DNA from: Topomyia yanbarensis
Lineage: Eukaryota > Arthropoda > Insecta > Diptera > Culicidae
Direction of reading: 5' to 3'
Assembly: GCF_030247195.1 (NCBI RefSeq)
Contig: NC_080672.1
Location: 1,550,001-1,614,000, forward strand
DNA length: 64,000 bases
This document shows positions 1-10,777 of the stretch, piece after piece. The first letter of the stretch is position 1. The number at the start of each line of letters is the position of its first letter. The notes beneath the pieces are model-generated. The model saw only the letters and a program-made list of their open reading frames with translations, was not told the origin of the DNA and ran no database searches. A program made the translations under genes and the position numbers.

Positions 1-4
1 TGCT

Positions 5-1679
5 ATGAAATGTATCTATCAGGATCTACAAAAAGAAATTAAGCATAGATTCACACTATTAAGAAATGAAAATTTCGCGAAAGAGGTTGAACAAATCAAG
101 CCAAATTCTAAACCTTTCTGGAAACTTTCTAAGGTTCTTAGGAAACCTCAGAAACCAATTCCAGCTTTGAAGGAAGGTTACCACATACTTCTTACAAACG
201 AAGAAAAAGCTCAAAAACTTGCTCAGCAGGTTGAAAGCGTCCATAATTTTAATCTTAACGTTGTGAGTCCTATTGAAACCGAAGTCTTACAAAAATATGA
301 AAACGTTTCAAATCAAGTATTGTCTCTAGACGATATTGTTGAAACAAACTATGATGAGATCAAATCCATCATGAAAAAGTTAAAAAATATGAAAGCTCCA
401 GGTTATGATGGAATTTTCAACATTCTTCTTATCCCTTCCCGAAATCACCATGAGATACTTGGTCAAAATATTCAACAAATGTTTTGAATTAGCATACTTC
501 CCTGAAAGATGGAAAAATGCCAAGATTATTCCTATATTGAAACCAGATAAAAACCCAGCAGAAGCATCTAGCTTACTCTCTTCTATTAGTAAATTATTTA
601 AAAAAATCATCCTAACTAGAATGATGTCACATATCAATGAGAATTCTATTTTTCTTCCTGAGCAGTTTGGATTTCGTATTGGACATTCAACTACTCATCA
701 ACTCGTGAGAGTAACTAACATGATAAAGGCAAATATCTCAGAGGGATATTCCACTGGAGTTGCTCTTCTAGACATCGAAAAAGCTTTCGACAGTGTTTGG
801 CACAAAGGTTTAATTTCCAAAATGTGGGATTTCAATTTTCCAATTTACATAATAAAGATAATTAAAAATTATCTTACTAACCGCACCCTACAGGTTTCCT
901 ATCAGAATTGTAAATCTAATAAGCTACCCGTTAAAGCAGGCGTCCCTCAAGGATCAAGCGTCGCACCAATACTATACAATATTTTTACCTCTGATCTTCC
1001 AAATCTACCTAAAGGGTGTAAAAAGTCACTTTTCTGTGATGATACTAGCATCTCAGCCACTGGGAGGAGTCTTCGTATTATCTGCAGTCGACTGCAACGA
1101 AGCTTGAATATTTTCAATGATTACCTGAAAAAATGGAAAATTTCCACTAATGTGACAAAAACACAATTGATTGTGTTTCCGCATAAGCCAAGAGCTTCTT
1201 CTATTAAACCAAATAATAACCATATTATTAAATTTAATGGCTTGAATTTAACGTGGTCAGATAAAGTTAAATACTTGGGTTTGATTTACGATAAAAAACT
1301 CACTTTTAAGTATCACATTGAAGGAATCCAAACAAAATGCAACAAATATATAAAATGTTTATACCCTCTTATAAACAGGAATTCTAGGCTCTGCCTAAAG
1401 AACAAACTATTAATTTATAAACAAATATTTAGACCGGCAATGCTATATGCAGTGCCAATCTGTGCAAGTTGTGCTACTAGGAAGAAAACGCTTCAAAGGA
1501 TTCAGAATAAAATTCTGAAAATGATTTTGAAGCGTCCTCCCTGGTTTAGCACAAATGAGTCGCACAGACTCGCAAACATAGAAACATTAGAAATTATGAC
1601 GAACAGTATTATAAGCAATTTTCGACAAAAATCGTTGCAATCTTCAATTGCAACGATTAGCTCTCTTTATAGTTTATAA
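5..1679 (+). pseudogene. Reverse transcriptase of a Juan/jockey-clade LINE, frameshifted
   Basis: This is the 3' two thirds of a LINE pol gene (reverse transcriptase, which copies the element's RNA at a nicked target). Its upstream endonuclease lies outside the window. The linker and early RT read in one frame to about 415-440 (KAPGYDGIFN, RT motif 1), then continue in another frame to 1679, so at least one frameshift breaks it. Visible RT motifs are LLDIEKAFDSVWHKGL, GVPQGSSVAPILYNIF and the catalytic FCDD at about 1034, where the family normally has FADD. A few residues (the usual YRPIS before LLSSISK) are missing near 570, an in-frame microdeletion. The protein ends in the leucine- and serine-rich tail typical of mosquito Juan elements. 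The jockey clade is sure; Juan itself is recognition from memory. It is non-functional as it stands. Confidence 0.85.
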
Positions 1680-1916
1680 GATAGTTTATAAGATTTGTTT
1701 AGCTCCTTATTCAAAAGACAAGTAGGTTTAAAACATCCTACTAAAAAAAACTTAACTGCGAAAGCATATTATAACTTAATAATAATTAACTGAATCATGT
1801 AAACAATAGGGATGAAAAATCACCACTTGTGGCTGAACACCCAATATACTAAATTAGAAATGTAATGCAAACAAAACAATATAATCAAATAGAAAATAAT
1901 ATATAATAAAAAAAAA
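1680..1916 (+). mobile_element. 3' UTR and A-rich tail of the Juan-like LINE
   Basis: This AT-rich untranslated stretch directly follows the RT stop codon and ends in an A-run with interruptions (about 1905-1916), as expected of a target-primed LINE 3' end. The element is therefore in plus orientation and its 3' end is intact. I cannot define a target-site duplication because the 5' end is outside the window. Confidence 0.6.
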
Positions 1917-2405
1917 TTATGAATATTTACAAAGTATGCTCAAAAAGCACAATATCGCCCACAGAACAAAAACTCATTGGATAATGCGTTTCAAATTACT
2001 TGAGGTTCACAACGAGAGACAGTGCTTTATGTCTATTTGAAACGGAGAAAAGGGGATTTCGCCAACTTACCCCAACCGCCAACTAGCCCCGGGCTCCCCT
2101 AGTGTGATTAATTGCTTAATTTTAGGATCTCAGTCACTATTTTCGTAATTTATTTGCACGTTGTCTTGATATTTTACTCTGACAATATGAACAGGAACAT
2201 AAAACTGTGACTGATTCGCGGTATCTTGTTCTGTGAACTATATCGTATTCCCATAAAGGAAACTTCTATGTCAAAAACTACTTAACACCGTCTTCGTAGC
2301 TTTCAACAAAAATGGCAGGACAAATTCACGTGAAATGCTTCGTGCATGTATACTTGCGAATAGTGCTATTGAGGCATTTATTACTGTTAATAACATAAAC
2401 AAGAA
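1917..2405. other. Spacer, unassigned
   Basis: This is AT-rich sequence between two LINE fragments. I see no ORF with recognisable content. The last about 130 bases may be decayed upstream endonuclease sequence of the next LINE, but no motif supports that. Confidence 0.4.
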
Positions 2406-2759
2406 ATGCGTCTATTGTTCCGGCATATTTACCCCATAATGAACCATCACGTTTTGATGATTTCAAAAGGCTTCTATCATACTGTGGAAGATATCAATTT
2501 GAGAGGCACCGAATTGATGGAATACTTAAGCAGTACAAATCTGCACATACTTAATGTAGGAAATCGCCCAACATTTGCACGAGCTGGCAGAGAAGAGGTG
2601 TTAGATGTAACTCTCTGTTCTGACAGTATTATGCATAAGTTCGCAAACTTACTCGTACCAAACGAGCTCGAACCGTCGCACAGTGATCACCTACCATACA
2701 AAAGTCGGACAAAACCTCTAAAGTGGCCCGAATTTGATGAAAACTTCACATTAGGGTAA
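2406..2759 (+). pseudogene. Endonuclease-domain fragment of a LOA/I-group LINE
   Basis: This is a 117-residue open fragment. The middle (LRGTELMEYLSSTNLHILNVGNRPTFARAG, read in part) and the end (EPSHSDHLP) match the C-terminal half of apurinic-type LINE endonucleases, where the SDH motif is catalytic. The first 30 or so residues are out of frame with the family. The same block reappears with a deletion at 5177-5240, so two copies or a rearrangement are present. It is a non-functional fragment. The exact clade (LOA, I or R1) is not certain from this piece alone. Confidence 0.65.
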
Positions 2760-3208
2760 TTTTGTGACGCTGAATTCATATTTGAAGTTTATTTTTTTGT
2801 TTTTTATTACCTCAAAATTTTGGCACTTAGGGTGGTTCGAAAATTCAACATTTACGAATATAAAGTGCACTATTTCCAAAAATTCATTTTCGAAAAATTA
2901 GGCGCGGTGAATTTTTTAGCAGAATACACATTTTTTCAATTGTTGATAATGATAAGACACATCTATAAATTATATTGCGAACCCTGGGTAGTCAAAGGCT
3001 ACCATGCGTCTCCTTCAGATATATCATGAAAAATCACCTTTTTTCATACCTCGGGGCAGAAAGGGGCAAAACAAGATATTCATTTTCGGAAAGTGCACTA
3101 ATTTTCAAGTATCGTGAACAACAACCGATCTTTCCGAACCGTTTCAAAAAAAAGTACAGCCACAGTCGTACAGTCGTTATCTGATCATAAGTACATCGTC
3201 TTTGACTA
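2760..3208. other. Unassigned insertion inside the LINE fragment
   Basis: This AT-rich sequence separates the endonuclease fragment from its expected linker at about 3209. Its position suggests an insertion, but I cannot see terminal inverted repeats or a clear target duplication. The short ORFs here have no recognisable content. Confidence 0.35.
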
Positions 3209-3290
3209 TTGAAACGTAATCCCAAATCGACGAACTGGGACCTCTACGAAGAGGACTTGGCGACCAGGTTTCAGGGGTATCTTCCACACG
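3209..3290 (+). pseudogene. Endonuclease-RT linker scrap of the same LINE
   Basis: The peptide RNPKSTNWDLYEEDLATRFQ resembles the linker that follows the endonuclease in LOA/I-group LINEs, where an NP-x-STNW-x-x-Y pattern is common. Downstream the reading becomes unrelated. With the 2406-2759 fragment it outlines one 5' copy of this LINE, broken by the segment between them. Confidence 0.45.
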
Positions 3291-5125
3291 GTGTGTTTGG
3301 TAGAACAAGTTTATTCGAAAAAAAAATCGGCATCTCCAAAACTTCAGTATGTAATAGAATGGACTTTACTCTTTCATTTGCAGCCAAAAGTAAAATAATC
3401 GGTCGGGGCTCCAGAACAACTTCTTATTTTAAAGATTTTTTGTTTAAAAGCATAAGTTTTGCAATGAAACTGTTTTACATTTTTCCACTAGGTATAGCTA
3501 TAGACATTCAAATATTACTAAAAGTGAGAATCTGATGGGCAATTTCATTGTCTACAACTATGCACAAAACTACAAATCGATCTAAAATCGCTCGGGAAAG
3601 TTTTTCAAATTTTGTCAAAGTTATATATTTGCACGGGGCTTTCTGGCTAAGAAGCCAATTACAAAAAATATTTTCATATGTGAAAAATGGTTTGCTTTAA
3701 ATGAACAGTGTAATCTGAAGTGCTGACAAAGTCCCATGTCAAAGCGGAAAAAACATAATTCCATATTCCACGGGTTCTTGCGAACCAATGATATCTTATG
3801 ACCAAGAAGATATATAGAAGATAAAATTTGAATGAAATGGGTAATCTTTTCAAAGAAGCTGGGTAATGTAGTAAACAGTTTTTTTCTGTCAAAACTAAAT
3901 TCGTTTCTTCTTTTCCATTTCTTCTCTCGTTCTGGAGGGTGGCTGATATAATTTTGAATCAACGTCCTTTTCCATCAATATCTTGTAGGATGCATTTGAC
4001 TGAAACCTTTATATTAGAACAAACTCGATTAGATATTTAGTTCAAAATTAGTATAAAAATAAGTATGAGCATGATGACCGTACAATTCCTAGTTGCTACT
4101 CCGTGATTGACTAGAACAAGCGAAATTGCACAGAGCATCAACGAATGGGGCCTGGGAGTAGCTATCCATTCTCAATGTAACAAACGTTGTTATGGAGACC
4201 GTGTATTACTCTGCATCTCCACGTTTGTCACGGGAAGGAGTTTTTGTTAGTAGGATGGGGTAAATAGTTATATAAATCTGGATTCACCTTGATAAGTGAT
4301 ACCATCTATGCAACTCCCAGAAGTATTATAATGTGTTCATTACTCTGGACAGCCGGCTGCCGAGAATTTATGATATTTATCGTTTGTTGAATTAATTTTG
4401 AAGTGCTCGGTTTGTACAAAAAAGCAACTTCAGCTCCGGATTGCCGACAGTCGGAAGTGTTGCTTATGTTTAATTGTATCAATCCGTATGTGAACAATTT
4501 TATTATTCCTTGTTTCGTAATTCCGGCGAAACACGACATTCCATTAACGCCATTATTAACGCATTAACGATAGTATTCTAAACCAAATAAAACAACAATT
4601 ATGTATTGGTTTCTTTATCCGCGAACAATTGAATAAGGCGCCGATTGCTTTGTTATTCATGCGCGTTTTTAAGCTAACTAAAGCGTATTTAAAACGGCAT
4701 AAAATAAGCACTACCGAAATACCCGAAACGACCAGCTTTCTATGTCGAATATACAACCGACGACGCTAATTTTTACACTAACTACTAGAACTAGTAACTG
4801 GCTTCTGATTCTTCTCGTGAACTGTCAATACTCAACCCTCATACATGATTCAACAGTCATCACTTCACTCAGACAAGACCATGCGTATTCCCCAAGCACA
4901 TGAAATGCCCAATGGATTAGTTTCCTAGTTGATCAAATAAACACTAAACAAACAAAGAAATTAGTTTGATCAGTCCAAAGAAATCTCAGTACGATTGGCA
5001 TCAACTGGCGGATGCGAGTTCTCTTACAATGCCATCAAATCAAAGAATATTTAAAATTACATACCACAAAATAGGATCGGAAAAATTAGTTGCTTAACCA
5101 AGGATCATTCTCAAAGATAGAACTG
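3291..5125. other. Unassigned AT-rich stretch, no gene seen
   Basis: There are several short ORFs on both strands (for example a minus-strand one at 3621-3962), but none shows a domain, codon bias or repeat support. An imperfect inverted pair occurs near 4175-4235. I would leave this as unclassified repeat or intergenic DNA. Confidence 0.4.
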
Positions 5126-6763
5126 TTGATGAATCAGGTGATAAGGGACGCGGACGAAAATAGCTGACCATTGCCTCAATTTGAGAGGCACAGAATTGAA
5201 GGAATACTTAAGCACATTTGCACGAGCTGGCAGAGAAGAGCTTCGAGTTACGCGTGCTTCTAGAGGAACACCTTGGTGGAATACGGACATGCTCAACTCA
5301 AACAAATTGGAGAATAGCTTGTAATTGCGAACGCAGGGACGGTTCAGATTTCTTTAAATTGGCTCGCAAAGCATTCAAAAATGCCCCCCCCCCTCGATCC
5401 TCTGAGCGAAGTTGTTGTAAAAGCTTCTGCACAAATGTCTCAAGTCTCATCGAGGCTAGTATAATCAATAAGTTACGTTCGAAATCGAATGGTTTTTATG
5501 TTCGTTCGATTAGAACTGAAAATGGTGAATGTTCGTCTGACGAAGATGTAGTACTCAACTGCCTTTTTGACACACAATTTCTAGGCTGTACGGAGCCAAC
5601 ACTGACGACTGCCCCTAAGTTCTTTTCAGGTAGTTCTGATTGTTGGGCGTTTACTCGTAGAAATGTCACAACAGAATCGATCAAATGGGCGATTGAAAGT
5701 TTTGCTCCGTGTCAGTCTCCGGGAAATGAGGGAATCATTCCAGTTCTACTACAAAGAGGATATGAACACTTCAAGCATATTTTGAAAAAGTTTTTTACTT
5801 GTAGTCATTATCGTGGCGGGGAGATAACTGTAAAATTAATCCGAAAGGTGGCCGTGTCACTTATGACTTCCTTCCTTCTCAAATCAGTGGAACGTTTAAT
5901 CGACCACATTTCGGATGTTAGCTCAGGCGAGTACCCGCTACATGCAAAGCAAAATGCATATCAGCGGGAGAAGTCTACTACCACTCTATTACACAATGTT
6001 GTCTACAACATCGAAAAAGTTTTTTCATAAAAGCAATCCAGTTCAGGAGTTTTTCTTGATATTGACAACGTGTTTTTGACAACGTGTTTTTCGAATTCAT
6101 TTTGGAAGCAACACGAGGTCATGGAGTACCTTCATATATCAAGAACTGGATACGCGCAATGCTTAGCAACCGACGTATGTGACGTTAAGACAAACAGAGA
6201 TAGGGAAACTGAGTGTCTGTGGATATCCTCAAGGCGGTGTGCTTTCAACACTGCTATGGAAACATGTCGCCGATGGCTTATTGAGGAAACTTAACGAGCT
6301 TGGGTTTCTGACGTCTAGTTTCGCCGATGATTATCATATAATGATCACCGGTATTTGAATTAACACACTTTTTGATTTGATGCAACAAGCCTTATGTGTT
6401 GTTGAGCAATGGTGACCAATACTGGCATACGGGTGCCTTGTTTGGTAGTAGAAGCGAAAAGTCATGATAATCCAATCAAAGTTGAACCATCTTCAGAGGA
6501 TGGTCTTAATGGCGAGAACGCACTAGTGTTCTCGACACTATATGTGTTTCTGAAACAAGAAGCACTTTCTTGTGCATACCGTCTAAAGGTTATTGGACTC
6601 TGTAACAGTAACCCAATAGATCGTACAACTAACCAAACAAGACTGTGGCCCCAATTGGTTACTCGGGATGAGTATACACTTGCTTCAAGTGACCTTGCAC
6701 TCACACGTCGTTTTTCTTTTAAAAGTTTCAATGTGAGAATTCATCCTTGCGAGGAATGGCTAG

Positions 6764-7050
6764 ATGAAGCGACATCGTGAAGAATATTTAATTTGTTATA
6801 CTGACAATTCTTTGTTGGAAGGCCGAGCCGGTGCTGGAATCTATTGTCATGAAATGACATTAAACCAGTCTCATCCGCTTGGTAGATACTCTACAGTATT
6901 CCACGCAGAAAACTTCGCAATTCTGAGGAGTGTACAATCGACACTTCAATAAGGTATTTGCGGTAGAAGGATATAGTTTTGCTCTGACAGTGGGGCTGCC
7001 CTGAAAGCACTTACTTCGGTAAATTCGAGATCGAAATTAATAATCGCAAA
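6764..7050 (+). pseudogene. RNase H domain of the LOA-like LINE
   Basis: RNase H removes the RNA strand during element copying. The catalytic aspartate context LICYTDNSLLEGRAGAGIYC, a glutamate region HAENFAILRSVQS and, after a frame change near 6950, SDSGAALKALTSVNSRSK are visible. These correspond to the first, second and third acidic positions of the family. The family usually has DGS where this copy has DNS. It lies in the expected place between RT and the zinc knuckle. Confidence 0.7.
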
Positions 7051-7332
7051 TCGAAGAACACTTAAAATATTATCTAACTTCTATGGATACCCGGTCATTC
7101 CTCTATTACTGGGCGGATGAATTGGCTAGAGCTGGCGCTACTACTGACTTCGATGGTCCTGAACCAGTTTTACCACTTTCGATAAGTTAGTTAAAGCACA
7201 AGATTCGGTCTTGGGCTGCATCCGAACATGCCAACAATTGGCGTAGCTTGCAAACTTGAGTTCAAGCAAAGACTTTTCTGCCGGATGTGAATCCGAAAAT
7301 GTCAAAGAATTGGCTGCATTTTTCAAAGTAGA

Positions 7333-7600
7333 ATGCGTAATATTCTAGTCAGGATACTGACTGGACATTGCAAACTCAATTACCACATGGCTACTATTCA
7401 GCGTGCTGAGTATTATTCTTGTGATCTTTGTGAATCCAATTACGGAACTTCATATCATTTGATATGTAACTGCCCTGCAGTAATGCAATTGCGTGTCCGG
7501 ATTTTTAATTCTCCATACATAGATGAATTTATGTACAGAGAGAGCAGAAACTTAAGGATATGCTATTGTTCGTAACCCAATGTGGTAAAGAGCTATATTT
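7333..7600 (+). pseudogene. C-terminal zinc-knuckle region of the LOA-like LINE
   Basis: The peptide LTGHCKLNYHM precedes a C-x2-C-x8-H-x4-C knuckle (CDLCESNYGTSYHLICNC), a nucleic-acid-binding motif at the C-terminus of pol in I/LOA/R1-type LINEs. It runs into a further frame ending near 7600 (LLFVTQCGKEL), where the LINE appears to end. What follows is on the opposite strand and belongs to a mariner-like element. Confidence 0.7.
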
Positions 7601-7659
7601 TAAGACATACTTGAATGACAATATCTCTTCGAGAGTGTTGTTTTTCATTTTCAACTATT

Positions 7660-8148
7660 TCCTGAGTTTTTTGAGGTGCCGCTTAACGATTGCAAAATAT
7701 GTTTCAATTGGGTGCAACTCTAGCAAGTTTGGAGGATTTTTGTTCTTGGGTACGACTTACACGTTGTTGGTAGTGTATCGCTCCTGAGCCATTTTCCCTA
7801 AGTGACATGAAGCTAGGTCTGGTCAAAACAGCACGAAACAACTGTGTTTCCTCAAAACAGGCAACGAGTATTGTTTCAAGCTTTCGATTATATAAATATC
7901 CTGATTGACGTTACCATCTGTCACGACAATTTCACTGTTCAGTTCACATGTGCAAATCGCCTGCCAAACCAAGTTTTTCTTAAACCTTCACAACTGTTAC
8001 TGTTTATATTTATCTTAAACTTTCCATTTTTCGATAACGTATGAAACTTTAAACCTGGGAGTAGTTTGAAATCCGCCTTGGCGTATGTATAATCATCTAT
8101 CATGCTGCAATTAAACTTGGCCAACAATAAGGCTTTGCAAAAAATCAC
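7660..8148 (-). pseudogene. Mariner-like transposase fossil of DD37E type
   Basis: Read on the minus strand, 8148-7939 gives MIDDYTYAKADFKLLPGL, the first catalytic aspartate block of Tc1/mariner transposases, with a later W near the usual VWQAICSCG region. A frame change near 7930 then gives PDLASCHLGKMAQERY, a stop, VVPKNKNPPN and HPIETYFAIVKRHLKK. The second D and the E are 37 residues apart (counting the stop as one), the spacing of the DD37E family known from mosquitoes. At least one frameshift and two stops are present. No inverted terminal repeats were found, so it is a dead fragment lying against the 3' end of the LOA-like LINE. Confidence 0.75.
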
Positions 8149-8726
8149 ATATTTTTAAATTCTCGCGGTCCCCCGCCTGTCATATTGTGATAAATGTCAA
8201 AGTAAGCTCAGATGCCAAATTTCACAGCATTTGGACAATTTTAGACCGCCGCCCACTTTGCTAGAAGTTTTTGAAATTGGTACTGTGTGAAAATCTATTA
8301 AATGCTATAACTTTTAAAGTAGCACTCAGAAAATCACAATTCACACCTCTTTTTAAAAGAAATAATCATAGTATTCGAGTGAAGATATTTCCGTCTCCTG
8401 AAAAATACCGAAAGGGTGGGTACTGGGTCATTTTGCTCCCAAAAAATATACTTTTTATAAAACAACTTGTGCCCTTAAACTAAAACTCAACAGGAATCTA
8501 TCTCCAAATCCACATTTTAACAATGCTCTATAGCTGAAACATGTATGTTACTTTCGGTAGCCGGCCGCCCAGATTTAAAATTCATTTACATTTTATTCAT
8601 CTTCGAAAAGTCTAAGGCTCGAAGGTTTACTAAATTTTATGAATATTGTTGAAAATGTAGACAGATTTTATTGAATGACAGGTATCAAAAAATGTTTTAA
8701 GGAAGGAAATGTATCTATAAGAAAAA
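8149..8726. other. Unassigned AT-rich stretch
   Basis: I see no gene or terminal-repeat structure here. It may include decayed upstream transposase sequence of the mariner-like element, but no motif supports this. Confidence 0.35.
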
Positions 8727-8960
8727 AATCATAAATAATGACGCTTCTAGGGGGGAGGGGGGGTACGCCAAATTGTGACATATGAGGGAGGGGGAGTATG
8801 CTAGAACATTACATAACATGGTTTCACTGATTATTTTTTTTTTAACAATTTGGTACGTTAGGGGATGGAGGATAGGGAAATCTGTCATAATCTGTTACAC
8901 GGGGAGAGGGGGGAGTCAATTTCGGGCAATTTTTGCGTAGCGTAATTTAGGAATGGTCCC
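8727..8960. mobile_element. MITE with GGGACCAT-type ends, copy 1
   Basis: The left part resembles ATAAATAATGACG and the right end reads GAATGGTCCC. Between them lie G-rich blocks (ggggggaggggg, gagggaggggga, gagaggggggag) and the phrase gtcaatttcgggcaattttt. The same order of blocks recurs at 18069-18329. The left terminal bases are degraded. It is non-coding and would depend on a transposase from elsewhere. Confidence 0.7.
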
Positions 8961-9089
8961 TTCTTTACAATTATTATTTAAGCATTTGAAATTGAATGAA
9001 ATGCAGATTACAGATCCAAAATCTATCTTCTGGTTAAATAATGGAAGGGGTTTGGAGTATGTTACTCCCCTAGAACCGCCAATGATGAA

Positions 9090-10257
9090 TATGGGTCATT
9101 CCACGCGAAGTGATCAAATAAAGATGCAAACTTGAAATCGACCTTCACGGATTTGAACCAAATTTGGAGGAATTGTTCATCTAGGGCCAATATATAAAAA
9201 CCCAAATTTTTGTGTCAATTGAACCACCCCTCGGGTCATGGGGCTCCCCTGTTTTGGAAAATAGCCAAAACCCTTGATTTTCTTTTGATCATATCTCCGG
9301 TTCTATTTACTCTAGAATCAAACCACAAGATGGCTTTTGAAGAAAATTGTTCAAGGAGTCTATAAAAAATATAATTGTTTGCCGACAGTGTTGCCAACTA
9401 TGCAATTTTTTCAGTTAAATATTAAAAGTTAATTTTTCTCTCAATACGTATATTTTAATTTTGAAAATTTTAATGCCATCGTGTTCCTCAGACATTTTTA
9501 CATAAAAAAACTTATCGTCCCAATATAATATGAGCGCATCCTGAGATATACCGTTTTGAATGGAAAAACTCCGATTTTCTCATATAAACATCCATTTTTA
9601 TTGGCCAAAATTGAGAAAATCTTCAAACTGTCATAAAAATCGATCCTGATCTGCTAGAAGCAAACCAAATACGTAGTTTTTCATCATTTCACGTCTACTT
9701 CACGAAAAATTATGTTTGAACTCAGAATACTCAAGTTGATTTTTTAGTGTTGTGCGCTTGCGATTTTGTATGGGAAATTGCGGTTTTTTCTCTTCAAAAC
9801 GGTGTATCTCAGCATGCGCTCATATTATATTGGGATGATAAGTGTTTTTTATGTAAAAATGTCTGAGGAACGCGATGGCATTGAAATTTTCAAAATTAAA
9901 ATATACGTATTGAGAGAAAAATTAACTTTGAATATTTAACTGAAAAAATTGCATAGTTGGCAACACTGTCGGCAAAAAATAATATTTTTTATAGACTCCT
10001 TGAACAATTTTCTTGAAAAGTCATCTTGTGATTTGTTTCTAGAGTAAATAGAACCGGAGATATGATCAAAAGAAAATCAAGGGTTTTGGCAATTTGCCAA
10101 AACGGGGGGTGCTCCCATGACCCGAGGGGTGGTTCAATTGTCACAAAAATTTGGGTTTTTATATATTGGCCCTAGATGAACAATTCCTCTAAATTTTGTT
10201 CAAATCCGTGGAGGTCGATTACACGTGCCTTGATCACTTCGCATGGAATGACCCATA
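9090..10257. mobile_element. 1.17-kb foldback element, complete copy
   Basis: The two halves are long inverted repeats: TATGGGTCATTCCACGCGAA at the left end answers TTCGCATGGAATGACCCATA at the right. The similarity runs about 500 bp inwards on each arm, leaving a loop of roughly 150 bp near 9600-9745. It is non-coding. The arm sequence (with the phrases ttggcaacactgtcggcaaa and aatagaaccggagatatgatc) recurs in a broken copy at 15437-18880, so it is a dispersed family. I could not define the target duplication with confidence. Confidence 0.85.
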
Positions 10258-10645
10258 TAGAAGCATTAAAGTTCGTCTAACTCAAACAGAATATTTGGAA
10301 ACTTTTGAATTTTTTCAACACTAGGTGTACCATAGCGCAACTGGAAAAATCCGAGACACAAAATTTTACACAGAATATGATCGGAAAACGACGCAGGAAT
10401 TGTAGAACAAAAATGAAATTGGATTAGCAAAAAATATGTTCTTTGGCAAGCAATTTGTAATTGTGAAATTGAAAGCTTTCGTCCATTCTAGAGCCAAGAA
10501 AGAAGAGTGAATTCCCAAGAGATCAATTTCTGAAGTAGTTGATGATGTTTATTATAGTAATTATGCGAAAATCTTAAAAATTGACGTAACAAAGGTCGTT
10601 TCTCCATTTATGGTGGAAACGATATCTTAGCCGAATCTGATTTTT
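10258..10645. other. Unassigned spacer
   Basis: No gene or repeat structure was seen between the foldback element and the short hairpin that follows. Confidence 0.4.
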
Positions 10646-10777
10646 AACGGACAATTTCTTCACTAGATGATAACCGGTTTCCGCTGAAAATCAGTTTTCA
10701 GGTTGCTAATGACCAATTAGCCGAAAACCAGTCTTCAACGAAACCCGGTTTTCATTCAGGTGAAGAAATTGGCCGTA
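10646..10777. repeat. Short imperfect inverted repeat
   Basis: ACGGACAATTTCTTCACT at the left end answers AGGTGAAGAAATTGGCCGT at the right, with further pairing inside (ataaccggtttccgc against gaaacccggtttt). The whole is about 130 bp and would fold into a hairpin. It may be a small MITE or a solo palindrome. Confidence 0.55.

Larger units (their letters stand above)
5126..7600 (+). pseudogene. LOA-like LINE pol gene, heavily decayed
   Basis: This is a full-order but badly broken pol of a LINE that encodes RNase H. From the left it shows a deleted endonuclease scrap (5177-5240), a linker (ending in the TPWWNTDM-type motif in another frame) and then the RT. The RT shows PCQSPGNEGIIPVLLQ, a GWREITVKLI-like region, and LLKSVERL followed by LHAKQNAYQREKSTTTLLHNV (5218-6030). 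Later RT motifs lie in other frames: LDIDN around 6060, a CGYPQGG-like motif around 6220 and SFADDYHIMITG around 6320. RNase H and a C-terminal zinc knuckle follow (separate entries). Many frameshifts and stops make it non-functional. The order RT, RNase H, CCHC fits LOA/I/R1-type elements; LOA is my best guess. Confidence 0.75.

Noticed and set aside
3621..3962. 113-residue minus-strand ORF
   Set aside because: AT-rich context, no domain, no support from repeats or splice sites.
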